A DNA stretch of 64,000 nucleotides from contig FJUW01000055.1 of NCBI GenBank assembly GCA_900074885.1, forward strand, positions 276,827 through 340,826. The letters run 5' to 3'. The notes beneath the pieces were generated by a model that searched no databases, was not told where the DNA came from, and saw only the letters and a list, made by a program, of their open reading frames with translations. The position numbers and the translations under genes were made by a program. Below, piece after piece: positions 43,551-56,262 of the stretch (its first letter is position 1; every line of letters starts with the position of its first letter). Source of the DNA: Rhynchosporium graminicola. Its lineage: Eukaryota > Ascomycota > Leotiomycetes > Helotiales > Ploettnerulaceae.

Positions 43551-46500
43551 TAAGGAAGTACCGACTAAGAGGGAAAGGAAAATAAAAGCGAAATTCACTA
43601 GGAGTATAATCGCTAAGTACTCCTATTACTATAGATAACTCGAACCTGATCTATTCCCTCTTATAACGATTAGCGGACTAAGAGGAAAAGAATAACTCTC
43701 TAGAAGATACTATAGATAGATTAATCTCTATATAAAATAAGTTCCTTATAGAGGTCCCTCGCTTATCTTCGACTCTCCTACTAGAACTAATACTATAATC
43801 TCTACGTATTCTAGAGTTTAATAAGCTAATAAACTCTATTCTAATATATAGTACTAAGAGAGAAGATACTAATCCTAATAAACTATCTCCCTCTCCTAGC
43901 GCCGAATCAGTAGAGTTATACCTTAGGAAGTCTTATCTTACTAAGAAGATCCTGCCCCTAGATAATAGATCCGACCTTACCTTCCTCTAATAGAGAATAT
44001 CTGTATAGGACTAGCTAGCTATAAACGCTAACTACTACTTTATAGACTTCTCTCAGCGTATTCTCGTATAGGGACTAGTTACTAGATTAGCTAAGGAGTA
44101 TCTTACGCCTTAGTATCTAGCTAATAAGTTTAAGACTAGCGATAAAATAATCTCCTTATTAGAAGAGAACTTCCTTACTAGTCTAAAGGAAGATAATTAC
44201 TATAATACTTTCTACTACTTAGAAATATAATAACTTAGCTATACCTGCGAGACTTTCGCCGAGTTTCATAATCGATTTCAAAGCGCTATTATCTTAAGTA
44301 AAGTAGAAAAGAAGAAGTAGTTCTTCTATATATAGGATAAGATTATACTATCCTTACGCGCTTTAACCCTTATTATTAAACTAATATAGAATAAGGACTA
44401 CGCTTCTATAGTTAGATTCTTACTTTCTTTTAATACTAAGCGTTACTATAACTTAGAATATACTTATCCTGAGAAAGCTATTATCTAAGTATAATACCGT
44501 AAGCTTACTATTACTACTACGACCTCTACTAGTTCTACTTCTTACCGGTCCCTAAGCTTAGCCCCTCGATAAACTACTCCCGCACTATATATACGTACTT
44601 CTACTCTAGTACGAGCTAGTACTCCCTCCGCGCTAAAACGCCTTTCTACCTCGACCGGAGAACCCCTTAGGTATTACGAATATAGATAGCTCGGTTATAT
44701 TAAGCTAGACTGCCCTAACCCGCCTAAGGTTTAATTAATTAATAAATTTCAAGAAGAGAAGAGAGTAACTAAGGAAGTAAGGGAGAATATACTCTCCGAA
44801 TCTGGACTAATACTAGAGGGAAACGATAAGGCCTAAGTAAAAACTCTTTCCTAGGTCTATATAAGTATAATCTCTCTAATCTTAACTTTAACTCCCTAAT
44901 AAGAAGTAAGTAATTAATATACTTAACTATAGTTAGTATAAATAAGCTAAGAGTCTCTATAAATAGCTTAATCGATACCAGAGCGAATAGTTATCTATTT
45001 ATTAATTATACTCTTACTAGATAACTATAAAAGGCCCTTAGTATTAAAATCGAGCTACTATCCTATTCTATTCTAATACGTAAGTTCTAATAGTCCGTTA
45101 GAACCTATATTATCTATTTCATACGTTTATACCTTTCTATTAATAATAGGCGTATTTATAACTACTCTTTTATTCTCCTCGATTTAGGATAGTAAGATAT
45201 GATTATTAGTATTAAATAGATATAACGATTTCAAGTTAAGCTAGATACGCTCTACTATAAGCTACTATAACCGGAATAATATCTAGTTACTCTCTGATAC
45301 GATAAGGAGATAATTATAACTCTACTACTTTATAAACTTAGTATTAATTAATCTCACTAAATTAATACTAATACGCGGGACTTAGCTATATACTAGCTAG
45401 ACTAATACTGATTATACTAAATTATAGCGATATAGTATATTAATATATCTTCCTTACTATTTAACTTATTTCTGCTTATTACTAAGGAATCAGAATCCTT
45501 TTTCGCTCCGAATTTATCGAGAAAGATACTTGCGCCGAAACCTTACTATAAGTACTCCTCTAAACCTCTAAGGATCTGGAAACCGGTTCTGATTTACTAA
45601 ATTAGTACTATAGCTTTTTACTTTAATATAAAATATAAAAGCTCTGAATTATTCTTTACTAGTATCTACGAGATAGATTATCTCTTATAAGGTTATCTAA
45701 ATAGCGACTCCCCTAAGGATCCTGATACCGAACGACTCGTAGCCGAAAAGCTACCGGAATAATATTATACTCTTAAGGAGGCCTTCTCTAAGCGGGATTC
45801 TAATATTCTTCTGTTATATTACTTATATAATTATAAATTTTTCTAGAAGAACTATTACTTAATATATATTTACTCTTATATTAATAATCTATAGATAAAT
45901 TATAAGTAACTAGGGAGTACTTTATAGAGAACCTAGATAAGGGATTTATCGAATCTAGCTAAAGTCCTTTTATATTACTTATACTATTTATTAAGAAGGC
46001 TAATAGAGGATTACGCTTCTATATCGACTATTATAAGCTTAATACGATCACTCGAAAGGATTTATACCTAATACCTAGGATTAATAAGCTCTTAACTTAT
46101 ATATCTAAAGTAGTAATTTTTACTAAACTAGATATCCGGGTAGTATTTAACTATATCTATATAGACCCTGAATTAGAGGAGTATATTACCTTCTGAACTC
46201 GCTTCGGATCCTATAAATATAAAGTACTACCTTTTAAGCTCTATAATAGACTTAGTATATACTAACGATATATAAATAATATACTACTAGATTACTTAGA
46301 TAACTTCTATATAGCTTACTTAGATAATATTCTTATATACTCGGAAACACTCTAGGAATATAAGGAATATATCAAATTAGTATTACGATACTTAATAGAT
46401 ACTAGACTCTAAGTAGATATTAAGAAAAGCGAATTCTATATTACTCGGACTAAATACCTCGGATATATTATTACTACTAATAGAATCGAGCCAGATCCTG

Positions 46501-48598
46501 AGAAGGTAGTATTATTAGTAGACTAGAAGTACCCCGAGATAGTAATAGCTATAAAATCTTTCCTAGGATTCTATAGTTTCTATTATTAATTTATTCGGAA
46601 TTTCGGCCTTATTACTAAACCTCTCTTAATACTCACTAGGCCTATAGTACTATAGAATTTCACTTACGATTATAAGAAGTCCTTCGATGATTTATATTAA
46701 TAGCTACTATTAGTGCAGAAACTATACTATTTCGACCCTAAATTATAGATTAAGCTAGAAACTAATACCTCTAATAGTATAATAGCTAGAGTTATCTTCT
46801 AATTACATAAAGATAACTAGTAGTATCTAATTAGATTCTACTCCTATATTCTTAATAGATACGAACTAAACTAGAAGATTTATAATAAGGAATTATATAC
46901 TATTATTAAGTCTTTCCGGAAATAGAAACCGGAACTTATATCTTTATAACGCTATACTAGTATATATATAGACTATCGATCCTTAGAATACTTTATAACC
47001 ACTAAGGTCCTAACTAGTAAGTAAGCTAAATAGATAGAATTCCTTTCCGAATTCAACTTTCAAATTATATATACGCTTAGTAAAGATAACGCTAAAGCTA
47101 GTATCCTTAGCTATAAGGAATAAGATTTAAGGATATAAGAATAATAGAAACAGGATAATAGATCTCGGGTTTTACTACCTCTAGACCGCTTAGACCTTAG
47201 GATTAATATAGAACTAGCTAAATATTATATTAATTAAATCAGTTATATATATCTAATATCGCTAGGGACTAATACGCTACCGGAACCTGCACGTAACTCT
47301 TTTAATTTAATCGAGAAACTATACTAATTTAACTAAGAATCGTTCTCTAATAAATAGAATATATTAGGAAATAGCTATACTATTAATAATAGTTTACTAC
47401 TTTATAATAGTTATCTATATATATAACGCTATACCCTGCTATATACCTATTTAATTAGCGAAATCTATAATTAAGTTTCCTCTGCTTATCTAAATACTCG
47501 TAAGACCGCTAAAATAATTTCTACTTATTACTACTAGAAAGGACTTATATCGGATATAAAATAATATACTTATAATTACCGCTCTTACTAGTACTCTTAT
47601 CCGAAGCAGACGAAATAGTAAGGATTCTTCTACTTATTATTAGTACCTAGCTACTCTATATAGTACTTAGCTATAGATTTTAAGGACTTTCCGCCTAATA
47701 ACTAAAGGTTTAATAAGATACTAGTATTTATCGACTGCCTAAGGAAAGACTCTGTATTAATATTATATTATTATAATATCGATACTCGCGGGATAGTAAT
47801 ATTATTTATCTAATAGATATATCGTTTCGGATATACTCATAAATTAATTATATCAGACTAAGGAGCTTAGTTTATCTTATCCTTCTAGCTAGAGTTTTAT
47901 TATATAATTAGAGTTAAGATTAAGCTCTCTACCTCTTTCTACTAGTAAACCGATAGATAAATAGAGATTATAAACTAATATATTAACTAACGCTTTAGAC
48001 CTTTCGTTAATTACTACTAAAGTGACTAGGGCAAACTACTACTAATAATAGACCGCGCTTAAGTAACTCTGCCTTATGATTCTATCGGTATAGTATTATA
48101 TACCCTTAAATATAGTATACTGCTACGAAATAGCTAAGATTAGAAGTAACTTACTATATTAATACTATAAGAGAAGCTTAACTATACTAATACTAAATTA
48201 TTAGCTAAATATACTAAATCCGCTATCGAAGTTATAAAAGCTAATATACTAACTACTTAGTAGAGGATAAGCGCTATAACTGACCCGAAACGGTATAATA
48301 TTAACTAGGAAGTTAGAGATAAGGTATTTCTCTCTATAAGAAGCTTTAAGAATTACTAGCTAAGTAAGAAGCTATCTAGCCTCTAGGTAAGACTATACTA
48401 AGTCCTAGCTAAGATCAGATACTCCTATAAGCTAGATTTACTCCCTAGATCTTCTATATATAATATATTCGCTCCTGAATTACTCTTTAAGGACCCGGAC
48501 GACCCCTTACTAAGCTAGGAGCTACTAAACCTACCCTTAGAGGTTATTACTACTTAAGAAGAGTAGGAGTTATAGGATATACTCGCTATATAGCTCCT

Positions 48599-48800
48599 TG
48601 TAACGACACAAGACTCAAGGCGGTATACAAGCAAGAATAAATAAGTAGGGAGGCTAAGAGCGATCTTATATAGTCTAGTACAAAGGAAACAGAAAGATAC
48701 AGAGCTCTGAAGGAGTTTATACCTTCTATATATATAAGGAGGGTATACCTAAGGCACTGATACTGGCCCGTATCTACTACATATACTATGCGCTATCATA
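48599..48800 (-). repeat. 3' LTR of family B copy 3
   Basis: 202 bp, begins TGTAACGACACAAGAC on the plus strand, preserving the TGT end. Confidence 0.92.
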
Positions 48801-48859
48801 TTACCCCCTTCTAAGATAAAGGCTCGCCCTCGAGCCTTTAAAGGTAAATAAAAAACGAA

Positions 48860-49914
48860 AGAAAAGATAGTTAAATTAAGTCGAATTCTAAATAAAATCC
48901 AAGTAATTATTAATCTAAAGCGTAAGATATAAATTACTTCTTCTTTATCTTTAATATCGGATAATCGCCCTTATAGTAACTATACTTCTTATAGTAGTAA
49001 TACTATACTTCCTCGATAGGTATTAAGGGCTCAGAAGACGTACTAACTATTAGTAGAGCTAGAGTAGCTCGAGGTATTAAAAGTAATCGAGAGAGTTCCA
49101 AATCGAGTGCCGTAAGAGAAGAGACTATAGCTGAATAATTAGTCTTCTAAGAGTACTTAATTAGAGCGGCAGCTATATATAGCTATATAATAAGCTTTAG
49201 CTAGAGGTAAAAGTACTACTCTGATTCAGCTATACTTCCGAGAATTACTAAGCTTTAGAACTTTATACGGAATTATAAAAAGGACTTCTTTTTTATTAAA
49301 AGCTTATGAAATTCAGTCTAATACTACTCCGTTTCGAGTCCGGAAAAGTAGTAAAAAGCGAGTACTAAAATTATCTCTTTAGTAGAGGAGAAAGGCGTAA
49401 TTTCCGAGAGATACTATAGTTCTAAGTAACTTCTTATAAAGCTAGAAGTAGAGCTCTAGACTAGCGCTTTATAAGCACGCGTAGTCGGGTATTAGTCTGA
49501 ATTAACTTCTAGTTAGTCCTAAATAGAAGTATACTATTAGCTGAAAGATAGGTTAATCCTTATATTAAGATTATTAATACTTTTAGTTAGTTATAACTTA
49601 CCGGAGGTCTATAAATTATTAATTAAAGAGCGTTTAAGAGTAAGTTCTATTAGTAATTATAATACTAAGTTTACTAAAAGTCTAAGGTTTACCGAAGGTC
49701 TAGAGTTTATCGATTATACTTAAGTATATAAAAACTCGGTAAATATCTGTTTAATACGACTAATACTAATAGAAAGCTCCCGAGTAGTCGATTCTATCTA
49801 TAATTAATAGTCTTTAATCGATTGAAGTAATTCTATAGTAGGTACGGAATCAGAGGGGCTGCGAGAGTATTCCGGTGAAGCTATAGGAGCTAGCTGAGCC
49901 TTCTTAGGAGGTAT
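48860..49914 (-). pseudogene. Gag-like gene of family B copy 3
   Basis: Same frame as at 30130-31161: ATA (from ATG) at 49912-49914 followed by PPKKAQLAP. The body is helical, and the zinc-knuckle pattern (Cys/His changed to Tyr) is at about 48961-49015. The frame ends shortly before the 3' LTR with Ile/Lys/Lys-rich and Phe/Leu-rich sequence. Gag is the only protein this element could have made. The upstream leader (49915-50603) shares a short stretch with the family A leader (AGAGATCTCTCGGATA-like at about 29638 and 43127). Confidence 0.7.
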
Positions 49915-50603
49915 AGTATTAGGTAAATAAGGCTAAGCGAAAGTAATAGAACACTTGAAAGTTATAGAAGAAGCGAAAGTCGAAATCGAATTCTAAAGAA
50001 GCCGAAAGATTAAGGAGAGTCAGATATCTTCGTTAAGTAGATATAAAAAGTATTAAATTAAAGGTTCTAGTAGAAAGAGGTCGATTCTGCTAAGAGAGAT
50101 AAATTATACTAGGATATATGGATTATAAGTCGAATTCTAATAATTTCCGCTAAGGTAATAAGCTACTTTATCTTAGCCTAAAAGTAAGGTTTTTCGCTAT
50201 TAGAGCTACTTTTAGAAGGTTAAAGTTAAGTAAGGGGATAATAAATATTAGGGCCTATAGGGAAGTTTCTACTTAAAATTCGTTTACTATTTTATTTCGT
50301 ACGCACGAAGGAACGAGTTTCGAAGTATCCGAGAGTGACTTCGCAGTAATACTAATGCTTCTGAGGCTGAATTATATTCAAATTCCTAGCTATCCGAGAG
50401 ATCTATAGAATCTCGGCTCTTTTGAAAACCTAACTATCGAATTCGTAATTAATAGTACTAAATATTTCAATATAATTCCGAAAATATAAGGTAAGTAGAG
50501 ATAACTCAGCGAAGAGCTCCCTAGTAGTAATACGTGCGAATCGAGTTTTCTAAGTAAGATATTATTTAATATTATCCCCGGCGGTCTTAATCTTTCTGTT
50601 TAA

Positions 50604-50805
50604 TATAACGATATAAGACTTAAGGCAGTATATAAGTAAGAATAAACAAGTAGGGAGGCTAAGAGCGATCTTATATAGTATAGTAAAAAGGAAAAAGAAA
50701 GATAAAGAGCTCTAAAGGAGTCTACACATTCTATATATATAAGGAGGGTATGCCTAAGGCACTGATACTAGCCCGTATCTGCCACGTATACCATGCGCTG
50801 TCACA
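50604..50805 (-). repeat. 5' LTR of family B copy 3
   Basis: 202 bp, ends GCGCTGTCACA on the plus strand. Confidence 0.92.
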
Positions 50806-51058
50806 CTCCTAAGAGGTAATCTAAAGTATTAAGTTAGCTAGCTAAGCTATAACCCGGACCTAACTTAGTATAACGCTTCTAACCTAATAAGTGCTCTATA
50901 TAAGCTTAGAAACTTCTACGCTATTAACTTAAGTAAACTTAGATCTCCGCGTAAACTAGATTAGTAAATTAAGGCCTAGGAAGATAGAATAGATAACTAT
51001 AATTACTTAGAGGATAATAAACTATTATAATTACTAATATTAAAAATTTATTACTAAG

Positions 51059-51293
51059 TGTGACGACTGGTCAGGTTTGGAGGTCTCTCCCTATTAGTAG
51101 AAACACTTACTGCTAAGCGAGATTACACGAGTAGAGTTTAGGGGTCCCTTTTCATATATATACTTCTATTCTCTCTCTACTTCTTCACTCCTTAGTTATA
51201 GATTCTCAAGTGATTCTTACTACTTCATATTCATAGTAATATAAGGTCTTATTACTCAAGTAGTTTTGAGACTTTTCTAGAGTAAGCGTTATA
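51059..51293 (+). repeat. 5' LTR of family C copy 2
   Basis: Starts TGTGACGACTGGTCAGG. A CATATATATAC tract (about 51153-51163) lies about 35-40 bp before AGTTATAGAT (51194-51203), complementary to the priming site at 51296-51305. Confidence 0.92.
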
Positions 51294-51295
51294 TT

Positions 51296-51305
51296 ATCTA
51301 TAACT
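51296..51305 (+). other. Predicted self-priming site of family C copy 2
   Basis: ATCTATAACT, two bases after the LTR end; perfect reverse complement of 51194-51203. Confidence 0.6.
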
Positions 51306-51356
51306 CTTTTACTTACGTCTAGGAAGATAGTAAATATCTACTTATATTATACCTCT

Positions 51357-54300
51357 ATACTTAGAGCTACTAAACGCAGGAGATTACGCTATATAGAGAA
51401 GGCTTATACTAAGTATAAACTTGAAGAATAGCNTCTTTTCTAAGGAAGCTAGCGATATTCTCCCTCCTTATCGCTTATACGATCACCGAATTAAGCTTAA
51501 GGAAGGGGCCGAGAAGAACCTTAAATACTCCCTCTTATATAAGATATTAGCTAAAGAACTTAAAGTCGTTAAGGCGTATATTACTAATAACTTAGCTAAA
51601 GGTTTTATTGAACTTTCTTAAGCACTATACGCTATACTTATTCTTTTCGTTAAGAAAGCTAATAGAAGTCTAAGATTTTGTATCGACTTTCGCGCACTTA
51701 ATAACCTTACGAGGAAGGATTAATATCTACTGCTATTAATCGATAAAACGCTAGCTAGAATCTCTACTGCTAAGATATTTACTAAACTAGATATTCGCTA
51801 AGTATTCTACCGAATTCGAATAGATCTAGCCTCTAAAGAGTATACGACCTTCCGGACCCGTTACAGTATATATAAGTGTAAAGTACTACCTTTCGGTCTG
51901 ACTAATAGCCCTATAACGTACTAGCGATATATGAATAATATCTTATTCGACTACTTAGATAACTTCTATATAATATATCTAGACGATATTCTGATCTACT
52001 CTAACGACTTAATATAGTATTAATTACACGTATATAAGGTATTATAACGATTATAAGACGCTAGATTATAAGCTAACCTTAAGAAATATAAATTTAACGT
52101 TACTCGCACTAAATACCTTAGATTTATTATTTCTACTTCTAGGATCGAGGTAGACCCTAAGAAAGTTAATATTATATAATCTTAGAATTACCTAATTATA
52201 GTTAAGGGTATATAATTGTTCTTAGGCTTTTACAACTTCTACTAACGATTTATTAAGGACTACGGAATTATCATAAAACCTCTTATATAACTCACTAAAA
52301 ATAATATATTATTTCGGTTCGCTAAGGAGTATAAAGATACCTTTAATCACTTAAAGTACGCTCTTACTTTAGTACTACTCCTCTACTACTATTAGTAATA
52401 TCTATCTTATATAATCGAAACAGACGCTAGTAATAGAGTAATAGCAGGTATACTATCGTAATAGTATAACGAAGACTAGTTCCTAGTAGCTTACTTCTCT
52501 AAGACTATATTACTTACTAAGCTTAATTACGCTATTCACGATAAGGAAATACTCGTAATTATATAATCTTTTAGTAACTAGAGATCTAAGCTCGTAAGCG
52601 TACTATATTAGATCCGCGTTATTACTAATTATAAAGCTCTTAAGTACTTTATAACTTCTAAATAGCTAAACGCACAATAAGCCTAATAAGCTAAGCTACT
52701 CGCAGATTATAACTTTATAATTACCTATCGACCTAGGAAATATAATCTACTTACTAACGCTCTCTCTTATAGAACAGATGAATTAGATAACTAGAATAAC
52801 GCTAAAAGAACCTAGCGTTTATAGTAGCTACTACGCGAAAACTAAATCGATCTAGTACTACTTATAAGTAACCTCCGGAATAGCTCCGACTCTATAGATA
52901 ACTTTAAGCTTATTAACGCCTTAGAAGTCGCTGACCTATCGCTAGTCTTTTCTATAGTATAGTAAGTACTTAACGCTAATCGCACTACGCTATTACTCTA
53001 AGCTCTATAGAAATAAGCTCTCTCTACTACTCCTAGAAAACTAACTATAGAAAAAGATCTTCTACTCTATAAAGGAAGACTAATCGTACTTAACGTCTTA
53101 TACTTTCGCACGCTACTTATACGCGAAGTATACGACTAATTAGAGACTACTTATCTAAGTGTAAAGAAGACCTTATAACTACTAGTATTATAATACTAGT
53201 AGTACGGAATCGCTTTAACTATTAACTAGTACTACTATAACTATTATACTTACCGACGAATTCAAGTGCTACGCGATAAGAAACCGGGCCTCCTCTAACC
53301 TCTACTTATACTATCACGTCTATAGGAGTATATTATAATCAATTACTATAGCTTTAACCGCGATAAATATAGCTATAATAACGTTCTCGTATTTATCAAC
53401 TATTTTAGTAAATAAGTAATTAGTATTCTATACTAAAAGACCTCTAATACGCGCGACCTTATAAAGCTTTACTTATACTACGTATACCGCTATTTCGGAG
53501 CTCTATTAATAATTACCTCTAATAGAGAGCCTTAATTCGTTTCCTGTTTTTAGACTATAGTTATTACGATTCTCAGCACTAAAAGATAGCTTTCTATAGT
53601 AGACTACTTATAAACAGATAGCTAAATAGAGATCTATAACTAATATCTCTAACGTAGATTACGACTTTTTATCTCTTACTATTAAGATAACTAATCGGAA
53701 TTCTTACTTATTATAGATTACGCTTAGATAACTCTCCTTTACGAATCCTTTAGAGATCTCTTACTCTTTGAAGTCGTTTATAGATATATATCCCGCGTTA
53801 ATTAGAATTAGAAAGACTTACTTAACTCTACTACGCCTACTAATAAGTTAAATACTTAGTAAGCTCTAGATTACGCTAATCGCTTGCGTGACGCTTAGAC
53901 TACTACTTAATTAAGCTTCTAACGTATATAAGCTAAGATATCCTAATCCTATAATCGCTTACGCTATAAAGTCGACTTTACTATAGACGACCTTATCTAG
54001 CTAGATATACGCTACTTTACGAGTACTTAACTTAGTAAAAAACTTGACTTCTTAACTAATAGACCTTTCCGTGTAATTGAAAAGGTTAGAAGCTCTTATC
54101 GCCTAGAGCTCCCTACTAGTATAAAAGTATATAACGTATTCCCTGCTGCTAAGCTACAGAAGTATCTAAACGATCCCTTGCTAGGATAAACCTTACTACT
54201 ACTACTACCTATTAATATTACTAGTAACGATAAATAGGAGATCGAAGATATACTTACGTGCCGTAAGTAGCGTAATAGACTCTTATACTGAGTTTCCTAG

Positions 54301-54515
54301 TTAAATTAAGATATCGATCTTATATTGTATAACGCTATAGACGTTAAATACGCTCCCGCTAAGCTATAATAATTCCACTTTAATAACTTAATATAAGCTG
54401 GACCTCCTGCTAGACTACCTAATTAGCTAAAAGCTTTCTACGATAGAATTAATAATTACGACTACTTTAATAGTAATAAGGAGATAGACTAACGCTTAAG
54501 GGCGAGCTTTTTTCG
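51357..54515 (+). pseudogene. gag start plus pol of family C copy 2
   Basis: ATA (from ATG) at 51357 and about 25 Gag codons precede the N at 51433. After it come RT (TKLDIR at about 51785, intact YLDD at 51977-51988) and RNase H (ETDASN at about 52428, YAIHDKE at about 52530). Integrase (about 53300-54000, ending with LDIRYFTSTYLSKKLDFL-like sequence) and the chromodomain (EIEDILTCRK, about 54238 onward to about 54420) follow. Fewer RIP hits at the RT active site than in copy 1, but many stops remain. Confidence 0.82.
51433..51433. other. Single N marking a 2.86-kb missing segment
   Basis: Sequence jumps from the Gag N-terminus to the RT N-terminus exactly at one N, compared with family C copy 1. 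An unresolved assembly join is more likely than a biological deletion. Confidence 0.8.
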
Positions 54516-54528
54516 GAGGGGAGGGTAG

Positions 54529-54763
54529 TATAACGACTAGTTAGGTTTAGAGGTCTCTCCCTATTAGTAGAAATACTTACTACTAAGCGAGATTATACGA
54601 GTAGAGTTTAGGGGTCCCTTTTTATATATATACTTCTATTCTCTCTTTACTTCTTCACTCCTTAGTTATAGATTCTTAAGTGATTCTTACTACTTTATAT
54701 TTATAGTAATATGAGGTCTTATTACTCAGGTAGTTTTGAGACCTTTCTAGAGCAAGCGTCACA
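54529..54763 (+). repeat. 3' LTR of family C copy 2
   Basis: 235 bp, preceded by the purine-rich TTTCGGAGGGGAGGGTAG and ending CAAGCGTCACA. Confidence 0.92.
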
Positions 54764-54805
54764 CTAAGGATAATCCCCTAATTATACTCTATAATAATAC
54801 TATAT

Positions 54806-55770
54806 CTAAAACTCTACTTCCTCTATTACCTCTACTTTACTAGCTTTCTCCTCTAAGTTCTCCGGAGCTTCTAGTAAATCTGGAATATCTAGAACCGGAA
54901 CTACTATATCTTACTTCTTACTTAAATCTACTAATATAGCTCTAGTAGTAAACTAAGTATAATAGCTAATCCTATGAGGTTTCTTCTTTAGAGAAAGTCC
55001 GGGAGTATCTAGATCTGATATTATCTTTAAACTAGGAAGTAAATTCCTCTTTCCTCTAGTATTAGATATTATAGCTTTAAATATAGCTTTCTTCGCAAAT
55101 TCCCGTATAATACTATTTAACTCTTTTATCTACTTTAATACTATTTATACTATTAACCTAGACTTCGCTGAATCTACTATTAAAAGATCTAGATCCTATA
55201 TTATATTAGTATTATACTAATATCTAAAAGTTTAAGATCTTAACTTATTACTTTAATAAACTCTAACTTCTTAAATACTTTCTCTATAGAACGCCTTAAA
55301 GCCTAAGTCTCTGCTAATTATATAGTAATAATCTCTAACGTAGTAATAAGAGTAGTAGATTTCGCGAGATAATAAATACGATTAATAGCCTTATAAGTAA
55401 TTACGATACTGCCCTGATTTAGCTCCGCGTCCTTAGCTTCGCTATTAGGAAGTAAACCGGATAAAATAGTATACTCTATATTAATATAATCAGATAACTA
55501 TAATATATTAATATATATAACTATATTTAATTATAAGTAACTTATATACTTATAATTACTCTTTAACGCTAAATAATACTTATAAAGCTTAGAGTTAAGC
55601 TTATTAAACGAATATAGAAGTTCTAGAATAAGAGTATTATTATACTTTATCTTAAGGAAAGCGCGAATATATCGCAGGTAATATATATAATATACTGCCG
55701 AAAGAGTACTAGCGGGAACTAGTAAGGGTACTATAGGAGTTAGTATTATAGATCCGTAGAACTCTTATAC
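54806..55770 (-). pseudogene. Antisense reading frame of family A copy 3
   Basis: Collinear with 21189-22150 in copy 2, on the strand opposite to gag-pol, with its stop at 54806-54808. Same Lys/Glu-rich C-terminal half. More decayed than in copy 2. Confidence 0.45.
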
Positions 55771-56249
55771 CTTACCTAAAGTGTATCCCTAATACTAAGG
55801 CGAGGAACTTACTTATAATAAGAGAAGAGTTAATTAAGTTAATTAATATATAAGATTATAATAGACTACTATAGTAATTAGTAATAATACTTACTCTAGG
55901 AACTATATCGTAGTCTAGGGAGAGTAAACCTATAAGTTTAAGTAGTTATCGCAGTTGAAAAGGAAAGGCTCTAATATTAATAAACCCCTTCCTTTATATA
56001 CCTTATGCCTTATTTAAACTCGACTCCTGCTATAAACAGATAAAGTAAATATAGCTTACTGCCTAATTTAGAAGCTATAACTAATATAGTATTATTATAG
56101 CGATATAACTAGTTAGAACCTAATAAAGAATTTACTACTACTAAAGAGCGGCTAGCGCTTATTACGCGAATATTAATGAAAACAATTATAATAAAGACTA
56201 ATTTCTAGTATAAAGTATAACCTTCCGAGCTTAGGGTTAAGCTCTTCTT

Positions 56250-56262
56250 AGGAGGGGGGTAA
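56250..56262 (+). other. Polypurine tract of family A copy 3
   Basis: AGGAGGGGGGTAA immediately before the 3' LTR. Confidence 0.8.

Larger units (their letters stand above)
48599..50805 (-). mobile_element. Family B gag-only LTR element, copy 3 (full length)
   Basis: 2207 bp with 202-bp LTRs at 48599-48800 and 50604-50805 and target duplication CTCCT (48594-48598, 50806-50810). It is the only uninterrupted full-length copy. The interior is 1803 bp: a leader of about 690 bp, a Gag-like frame and the polypurine tract (complement at 48801-48812). It is inserted just upstream of the chromodomain of family A copy 3. Confidence 0.93.
43339..50980 (+). pseudogene. gag-pol of family A copy 3 (interrupted)
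   Basis: Gag start ATA (from ATG) at 43339, followed by APNQQTRDPSSSRG when TAA is read as Gln. Motifs in order: a zinc knuckle with Cys and His changed to Tyr (YYEYR-x-LGYIKLDCPNPP, about 44673-44722), protease LIDTRANSYLFI (about 44965-45000; family DTGA) and RT DYLDNFYIAYLDNILIYS (about 46290-46345). RNase H (about 46740-46900), integrase with VFIDC (about 47725) and ISD-x-GA (about 47850), and a DPDDPLL linker follow. The chromodomain lies beyond the nested family B element (about 50806-50960, YNPDLT-x-YNAS...YKLRNF...PPRKLD). The pol tail reaches 51053 and beyond the family C insertion. Confidence 0.85.
51059..54763 (+). mobile_element. Family C Ty3/Gypsy chromovirus, copy 2 (gag-protease missing at a single N)
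   Basis: 235-bp LTRs at 51059-51293 and 54529-54763 and a perfect CTAAG duplication (51054-51058, 54764-54768). It is inserted in the 3' part of family A copy 3. Length is 3705 bp including one N at 51433. The flanks of the N correspond to positions 37802 and 34491 of family C copy 1, so 2860 bp are missing at that point and nowhere else. Confidence 0.92.
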
